DNA of 64,000 nt from Symbiodinium sp. CCMP2592. Its lineage: Eukaryota; Sar; Dinophyceae; Suessiales; Symbiodiniaceae. The stretch is taken from positions 509,001 through 573,000 of the forward strand of contig CAJNDT010004668.1 of NCBI GenBank assembly GCA_905221615.1, in the 5' to 3' direction. The translations under genes and the position numbers were made by a program. The notes under the pieces are model-generated. The model was not told where the DNA came from. It saw only the letters and a list, made by a program, of their open reading frames with translations, and ran no database searches. Positions 49,901-58,900 of this stretch are shown in pieces (position 1 is the first letter of the stretch; every line of letters begins with the position of its first letter).

Positions 49901-52900
49901 AAGTGATCAAAGTACTGGCTACACCTAAGCAAGCAGCAATGTCCGGCCTGGATCGGAGTGCAATCCACATCAAGGTTCCAGCTTCCTTTTGGGCCAGTTT
50001 CATGTTAGCTTCGAACGCATTGTCTCGGATCTCAGACGCCGCAAGGCCCTCCGATGGTACCGGTAGTGATTCTGACCCCTTGAGCGTGAGCCACCCTCGA
50101 GCCCGAAGTTCTTGTGCCACATACTTTGCCTGTCCAATCTGCAATCCATCACTCGCCACAGCAATCTCTGCACCGAGGAATCGCATGCACCGAACGAGCT
50201 TCAAGGTCAAGGTTTCACTCACAACGAGGTTTCCGCTAAGTCCTACCCCTGGTTTCTCAAGAATACCCTGACCCTTGATAGACCACAAACTCTGAATGAA
50301 AGCAGTGACTCTTCGGATCACTTCCACATCGCCCACGACCAGACCATCGTCGACATAGCAACAGCACGCTCCAACGACCACACCCTTCTCATCTACCAGC
50401 TTCCACAGGCCAGCGGCAAGGTTGATCGGAATGAAAGTCAGTGCTGAATGATTGTCGCCCTTGGAGCCCTGGATGGTTGCATGATTGATCTTCGTGTCGC
50501 GCTCTTTCTCCCATTCGGTCGGGCCCCGACGGAGCCCGTAGATGTTCTTTCGCGCTATCCACACCGTTTCTGCACCAACGAGCCCTAGGTCTCGCATAAC
50601 TTTGGGTGGAGTAATAATCACAGGATCTCCGGAGGAAATGTCGGCGTTCAGAAAGGCGGCCTCGACATCCAAGCCCCCCAAAGTCCAATTCTCCGTTGAT
50701 GCAGCCAATGACACGAAAGTCCGCACAATCTCAGGTGGGATGTTTGAAGACGTCCAAGGTTCACCATTGTTGTCAGCTCCTGATTCAAAGTTGCCACAAG
50801 CGCATATTCGGCTTTTCTCGGCAAACCCATCCTCGTTGGCCAACGTCGGGTCCTCGCTCGGTTTGAGTGTTGCCACAACCTTAGAAGGGATTTCACGAGG
50901 TAAGCGGGTCCCCGTAGGCAGGCCCAATCTGCCATGTAGTTGATCCCGGGTCGCTTCCTCAAGGACATCTTTCATCTTCCCATACTCCTTCACAAGTGAG
51001 GCTTTCCACTGCTGCTGTCTGTCACCCTTATAGAAACCCTTCAAGTCCACCGTCTCCGCTTGAGCCGGCGCTGTGCTCGCTTCCAGTAGCTTCTCCTCGA
51101 CTTGATTCGCCAACTGCTCCTCCTCATAGGAAAGCAGATGATACTTCTGCCAGTTCACAGCCTTATCGCCATGTTCAGGGGCAGGTTGTTTCATTTGGGA
51201 TGATGACGTAGCAACTGCTGCCAGTGGATACCCGTCTAAGGGACTCTGACCGCTCTGGACCTCCTCAACCGTCAAGATGCCCAGGTCAATGCCCAGATCC
51301 CTGATAGTATCCGCATCTCGCACTTGGCCGTCGCTTGAGATCCAGAGGAGATCACCTGACAGAGACTCATATGTTCTCCATCGTCGTTCTGGCTCCTTGG
51401 TGATAGCAGGGAGTCGAGTAACCACGACAAGGCTCTTGCCGTTCCTTCTGACTTCGACATAAGCACCATTGGTAAACCGGTCAGCCCGACCCAAGAAAAT
51501 ACCTGCTTCAGAACGAACGTCAAGCGGGCCCGGATCGTTGATCTTGACAGCCACGTGGTCACCTGGATATGGTACCTGCCCTTGCCACGATTTTCCCAAT
51601 GTCAAGTCACGTTGTTGCCTCGCTGCTTCCTGAAACAAAATTGGCCAGTATTTTGAAGGCGCTTCGCCCTTGATGATGAACTCACGTACTCGCTGCTTGA
51701 GCAATCCAATGTTTCTCTCCGCAACACCATTAGCAGCTGGATCGTGTCCAACGGTGCTCGTCTGATGGATTCCCGCCTTTTTGATTTCCTCAACCACACG
51801 TCGAGCCAGGAATTCCTTGGCACGGTCTGAATGGATCCGAACAGGCGCTTTCCCACCAGCAATCGCCGAAAGCTCATTCAAGATACCACGTACTCCACTG
51901 AGAACATCTGACCAGAATCTGCGTTGCAGTGGCTGGACAAATTGGAGAGTGGCACCATCTTCAAGTCTGAACACACCTGCAAGGATGTACTTGGAATGAT
52001 CATGTGCACCTTTGTATGGTCCTGCAATATCCAGAGAGAGGACCCCCTTTGCAACATCGGACGGCTGCACTTTGCGGTGCGGCTTCTTGGTTCCTCTAGC
52101 ACGGTAATCGTCAAGTGTGTGACCCGGTTTCGCCTTGACAGGTTCTTTCGGAGCTTCCGGCGCAGCCGCAGGCAACGCAAACTCCCGGGAACTTGCCTCA
52201 CCAGGTTGATCATCGAATTGACTCGCATGGAAAATGTCCTCAGGATCTGCAAGCGAAGGCTCATACTCCGCTAGATCGTCATCCAAAGGCCACATGTCGG
52301 AGCTCGCGGGCGGACCATCGGGATCAGCTAGACCCTGAAACACATCTCCAAACAACCCGCCATCCTGGAATTCATCCGACACATTCTCCCTGAACTGACC
52401 CTCGCCTACCGTCGCGTCCGTCGTCTTGGCTTCAAGGTCCTCAGGAAACTGGTCATCGGCGGGGTTCAGGCTTAGGGGGAATGCGATGTGTTCGGCCGCA
52501 GCAGCAACTGCCTCGCAGGTTGGAAAGTGCAACTCCTTCAATCGCCTCTGTTCATCTGCCGGCAAGGTAAGCACGTTCCTAGTCGTGAAAAATGACAATG
52601 CTACGCGTGTGCCCTTCCAAGGCGTGGTTCCATGCCACTTTGTTGGACTGAACTGCACTGGACGCCTTAGCACCGGCATGACAACACCCCGAAGATTCAG
52701 ATCCGGCTTGATCTGGCGCATTTGATCGCCATCCTCCTGCTCAATCCACAAACTGCCGCCCTTGCACTGGCCCTTGTGGTTTAGCACGACAAGCACGTTT
52801 AGGGAATCAGGTTCATTATGGGTGTCCTTATGCGGGGTAAAGGTAACGTCTTGGGATATGGTAAAAGACGACCAGGATGCAGTGGGCATCTCTTGCTGCA

Positions 52901-55900
52901 TGAAGCGATTGATCAAGGCAACAAGGTTCGGGAATTGATTGGTTCGCGTTGTCACGCCGCAGTGCGGGCCATGACCGTAAGCACCAAACACCCATGACTT
53001 TATGCCCTCTGAACCCTCAAGACCTACAGCACAGGATCTCGACTTGCTCTGAGGTTTCAAACCCGCCTTCATGACAGCCTCCAAAACATGGTCATATGTG
53101 ATGCTCTCAAGCTTCAAGAAGGCTGCTGCGACTTGCTCTCCAATGCATGCCTTGGAATCTGGGGACACACACTCCTTAGCCTCAGCCTCACACTCATGCA
53201 AATCATCCGGTGTTACAAACATGTTCATAAGCTCGCTCTCGTTACTCGCGACGGCACAGCAGCTCCTCTTCTGGTTTCGGAAAGCGGCTGACAGCTGTTT
53301 GCGAAGGTGGGCAAAATCCGACCAGTAAATGTAAGGCAAGCCATTGTCGACGAACATGTGGATGGTTTCACATCCAGCTTCAGTCTCCCGCACTAACCTA
53401 GCACCCAAATCCAGATCCCAGACAAACCTATAGCCTAGCTGCACCAGCCTACCTACAGGGACAATCCAGGAGGTCTCATCACCAGGCATTGCAAGCTCAC
53501 CGTCCCTCGTACGCCATGCACATGTAGTGTTGCCATCGGCTAGCGTGAGGCGAACCTGACTAGACCTTGCGGGTGGTTGGGGACCGACGGGCCTGATAAG
53601 CTCATTTGCACCGGTGTCCGCAAGAACACATCGCTCCTCCTCACACCTACCAGTGCTGCTTGCCTGGGCTGCATGAGGATTCTGGTTGGAATGGTCGTGT
53701 GAAGAGGACGATGATGATGATGTTCGGAGTGCTGGTGGGAGGACCACAGTAGGCGCCTTTGCCGGTGGAGCGCCCCTCACTTGGAGGGTCGGGGGACTTA
53801 GTAACTGCTTATTTTGGGGACTTATAAGTACCATAACCCCAATTAGGGTCCCTTTTAGGGTACTTATAAGTCTACTTACTACCTACTTACTAAGTCCCCC
53901 GACCCTCCAAGCACGTAAGCGGACGCGGCATCGGGAGCTCTTGCTGGAGCCGCCTTGCTGGGTTCCGGGGGCCTACGATACGCAAGTTCAGGTACATGGG
54001 GATCGGGGATCTCGGGCCAGCGTCGCACCCTTGGTCGGTGCTGTATCTGGGCCAAAGCAAGCTGCCTTTCCCGACCTGAACTCTCCTCCTGAATCCAAAC
54101 CACAAAGCAGGGCCTTCCAACCCCATCTTCGCAAAGGACAACTGTGGTATCACACTTGATCATGCACACTCCCTCCGCGATGGGTATGGTGCCCGTTTCA
54201 TCTACATCTAGCTCATCATGAATGATCGTATCCCAGACTGCCCACACAATGGAGTTAGGATTCTCCTCCTCACGAAAATCTCGGTCTGCACACACCTGAA
54301 TCTGCGATGGGCGCGTCCAATGGATGTAATCCCGTAGGGACAAGTCAAGAACCCAGAGCGGGCCACCGGCCTCCGGAATTGATTCTACACCTTCAGACTC
54401 CTCCTCACTCGGTGCTGGCTCGGACGGCTCGGGCGACTCTTCACCCTCACTTGACAGATCTACTGGACCCGGTTCCTCAAGACCACTAATAACCTTCATA
54501 GCCCTAGATCGGGTGATGCATGCTGAGGCCTTTGCTACGGCTCCTACTAAGGGTTCTGATGGACTCGCCGTAGTGGTGGTTGCTCCCTGTGGTTTTGCCG
54601 TGGCTTGCTTAGCCTCTCCATCATGCGAATATTTGCACTTGTCCCCGAACCTACACTTCCCATTCTTTTTCCAAGCAAGACAAGGTTGTTGCGACGGAGC
54701 TACAGCTGGGGCAGCCTTGGGTTTAGGAGTTGGGCTTGCTTTGGGTGGTGGAGCGCCCCCAGGGGCTGGTGGATTACCATGCGTGAATCGGCATCTGTCG
54801 CCAAATCTACACTTTCCCGTAGTTTTCCACGCTATGCACTCCTGCTTCACATCTTTTGAACCTGAATCCTTACCCGTACCCTTGCTACCCTTGCCTTTGC
54901 CTTTTCCGTCCTTGCCTTTGCCCTTCTTTGCCGTTGGATCGAGATCATCCTCCTGGCCGCGACCGCGACTCGTTTTTACCTGCTCATCGGCATGGAGTAG
55001 CTGAAACTGCTGGTCCAAAAGGCTGATCATCATGTCTACTCCCTCGGGGGTTGGCCGGATGATTTCCGGCCTAGTTCGCAGCAGACTAAGCATGGTACGC
55101 AATCGGTCATGACGCTTCTCCAGAGTCTGGGCAAGTGTTCCCAACGCTCCAAGCTCCTCAAATGGGGCAACCTGGGGGAGCGCCAATGCTATGGCCCTAG
55201 ATCTTGCTAGCCGCCACCGTCGGAGCACACTCAGACCCTCCTTTGCAGTGCCAACAGGTCTCAGATTCCGAACGAAAGCTTGTAACGACTGCATTTCTGC
55301 AGCGCCACCTGGTTGCAATGTTTCTAATACCCCTTCAAGGAGTGCAATTGCACGCATCGGTTCTGATTCATCTCCCTTTTCAAGGACATTCTGCTTCAAC
55401 TCAGCGGGCACACAACGGATCAGCAGTAGCACAAGCCGGTTTTCACTCTCCGAGTCCTCCTGTGGGACCCTTGGTGGTGGATCCAACTGGTGCAAACCTG
55501 CCAACCTTTGCTTGTGCCGATCATCTGCTAGCCTAAACTGCTGCTTCACATAAACCCCGAATGATTCGGCAATTGTTCCCGCAATAGTCTCAACCTGCTT
55601 GAACCAGGTCCGAAGCTTCATACCTTGTTCCCAAGGCTCTCCAGCTCCTAACCTCAACGCAGGCACATCCTGAAGTAGCTTCCACCGACCGTGATGGATG
55701 CTCGTGTTACCTCCGTGATCACTTGGTCCTGAAGGTCTGAATTCTGGCATGAACGCAGTTTGCGCCGCCTGTGGCACATTCTGCGTGGGATCTGTGTGGT
55801 CCCCGGTGGGTGCAGGCGTCGAAGCCGGCTGATCCCCGAAGCCAGGCGGCGGACCCTGTGGCATCGCATCTACATCATTATGCTGACCCCACCACCCTGC

Positions 55901-58900
55901 TTCATAATCTTCCATCCCCGGATCACCAACAACAGGTTCCTCATCTGTGTAGACGGCAAAATGCTCGCAAATCTGATGTAAACCCCTGATCTCCTCTCGG
56001 ATGGTCGCGCTGTGACTCTCCAAATGAGACACTGATGATTCTACTTCTGCCACTGAAGCATGCAGATCTGCAACATCCCGGGAAATCACATCGAGGCGCT
56101 GCCCATGATCTGTCATAGTAGCACACAGTTCATCGACCTGAGTGCGGACCTCAGTTGAGTCGCAGCCCTTCTGATCAGCTGAAGCGCGATGCTCCTGCCG
56201 AAAAGTTTGCCACTCCCGCTCCCGCTCTTGATTTGCCTGTTCAAGCACACCAACACGAGATCGCAGGGTCTCATTCTCAGAACTGGCCTTCCGGAGTCCA
56301 GCCTCAAGGTTGTTTTGAATTGTTACAATGTGTGCCTCAACCTGGGCTTGCCATTGTTGCGGGCCCATCATGGCCGTTTCCGCCTTTATCTGGACCGCAC
56401 TCAACTGCTCGCGAACGATTGCAAACTGTTGTCGCATGTCCGTGCTGAGCTGCTCACCGGTGGATTCTATCTCTTGCTTTAAAGACAGGTTTTCATTCAT
56501 GAGAAAGGCCAAAGTACGACTATGGGCCTCCATTCCTTGTTGGAGCCTGTCCAGGTTATCCACTATGGCATTGTATCCAGAGTGGAGCGTTACGCATGCA
56601 TCTCCCAAAACGTTGGATCTATACTGCATACGATCATTCAGTTCAATGACAGCTGCTCTCAGGTCATGGAGCATAGAAGCATCCAGCGAAGCTGCCTGTG
56701 CAAACTGCTGAAGGATTGACGTCGGGATCTCCAGCCGGGTTGCTTGCATGAACTGAATGCCTCCGAACTGTGCTGACGGCCCTGCTGCCGTGGGGAACGG
56801 AGGCACGCTTGGTTGTGCGGAGCCGCTTGGGCTCATAACCTGTTGGTTATGAGCACCGGCTATTGATGTCAATGCCCTTGCATTCTGATCTGGACTCATG
56901 GTGTCTGTCACAGGACTATAATGATCAGGCATATTCGTTAGGGCACGCTGTCCCCTCCGAGGCGTATGATACGGGTTAGTGGCATCTTCATCCACATCGC
57001 TCTGCATTATCACACTCACGGCGCTCAAAGGATCACGGAAGTGAAAGTACCGGCCCGGGCAACACGTGTTGACCTTCCTACCCGCAAATCCTCAAGACTA
57101 CGAACCCGAGATTAAACCAGAAGGCCCCAGCAGTCTCGCACGACTCGAAAGAGTCAAGGCAACACAAGCTTTCAAGGTATTCGCTGTTAAGGGTTTGGGG
57201 ATGTTATGTTCTGCACGGAGAGGCCGTTGGCCTCTGTGTCGGCGTCACAACCCCAAACACTCCCAGTCGCAAGAAACCAAAGTTGCCAAACAGCTCTCGG
57301 ATCCTTTTCGCGTTCTTGAGCCAAATACCATACGAAGTCTCGCCGTGTAAAAGCGAACTGAGTCATGCTTGCAAGTCAGAGACAAGCATATGACTTCTTG
57401 AATCGTGCACTGCGAACTGCACCGACTCTATCCTGCATTGCACTCATCAAACATGTGCATGCGCAGTTCCTAAAATGGTGTGCTCGCGCCCTCCGTAAGA
57501 GAGCATGTTCGCAAAACTAATTATAGCCATACACTAGAGATGGGAGCTTCGACCACATCGTGAGCATGGCATACTATCATGGAGCATCTGGCCTATCAAC
57601 AACAAATATGAATATACTATTGGTATTCGTAGCAGTATTAATGTCAATATTATTAGAAATAGGACTATTTATACTCGTAATAGCCATAATATGGGTGTTC
57701 ATGCTGGTAATACTAGTGGCATTCTTGAATATTCAGCAGATTATCAAAGTCCGTATTAGTGTTGGTGATAGCACTACTGTTAACGCACAAGAGTTTACGT
57801 ATTCGTATTCGTAGGAGTATCAATAGCTATGTAAATATTGATGTTAGTATAAATTTTGTGTTAAGTATTAGCAGTAGTGTTAGCGTTAGTACTATAATAT
57901 TATTGATGATATACATTCGAAAGAATGTTTGTAGTATTATTACTCTTGATCACGTGAAATTCTAACAGTTGAATACATGAGTGAGTTAAAGGATTTGTAT
58001 TTTAATATGGTGGTATGCATGTTTATGTACATTAGTACATACAGGTGTGTGTTAGTATTGGTATTAATATACATTATTATCAATATGAATATGGTTATTG
58101 ATATGCGTAGGAGTAATAAGAGCAATACTAATCAATCTTAGTATTTGTGTTATGCATATTCGTACTAAGCTTTATAGAAGTGTAATATTAGTAGTAATGC
58201 TGGTATTAGCTTGAGCATTCAACAAATGATCACTGTCAGTATTTCCAATGGCAATACTATATGTAGGAGTATCAATACATATATGTATATACAGATAGAC
58301 AGGTAGATTGAGAGATATTCGTTTAAATATGGGCATGAGTATTGACAGCCCTTGCCTTTGCAAGTAAGTCGTGCATGGTCTGTCATCGGATGGGTCACAA
58401 TCAGCCCTCCTGAGAATCAATTCCAAGGTCCAGAGATTCCAAAATTTCCAAAAGTTCCAAAACTTCCAAAATTTCCGAAATTTCCAAAATTTCCAAAATT
58501 TCCAAAATTTCCAAAATTTCCAAAATTTCCAAAATTTCCAAAATTTCCAAAATTTCCGAAATTTCCAAAATTTCCAAAATTTCCAAAAAGTCCGCCCTTA
58601 TGTTTTGGAAAAATCCTGTCCACTAGGTCGGGCCGTTTTGGAAATTTTGGAAATTTTGGAAATTTTGGAAATTTTGGAAATTTCGAAATTTTGGAAATTT
58701 TGGAAATTTTGGAAATTTTGGAAATCCGGAAAGTTAAGGGAGAGAATTTTGGAAATTTTGGAAATTTTGGAATTGAGTTTTTGAAAGCTGAGTACCCCCT
58801 CCCCCGATCACAGACCATGCACTACGACTGAGTTGAAAGGGCATGGTCTGTCAACGAGTCTTTTGGTGGTTCCACAGATACGTTCGGAGGGCTCAAACTC

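Larger units (their letters stand above)
48202..57604 (-). mobile_element. Copia (Ty1/copia) LTR retrotransposon, 9.4 kb, split by a MITE
   Basis: The 764-bp LTRs are nearly identical (three differences seen, about 99.6%). They are flanked by a 5-bp target duplication AATAT (48197-48201 and 57605-57609). The order protease, integrase, reverse transcriptase, RNase H defines the copia superfamily. Extra features: CCCH fingers in Gag, and a 2-oxoglutarate/Fe(II) oxygenase core between protease and integrase. Gag and Pol were one open frame before insertion of a family D MITE (53780-53911). Few LTR differences imply a recent insertion. It lies antisense in an intron of the exostosin-like gene, within an AT-rich tandem repeat. 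Confidence 0.93.

Noticed and set aside
58352-58831. Frames of 130-160 codons on both strands through the 9-bp array
   Set aside because: A repeat unit divisible by three keeps frames open. The encoded FPKFPK or FGNFGN repeats have no family motif.
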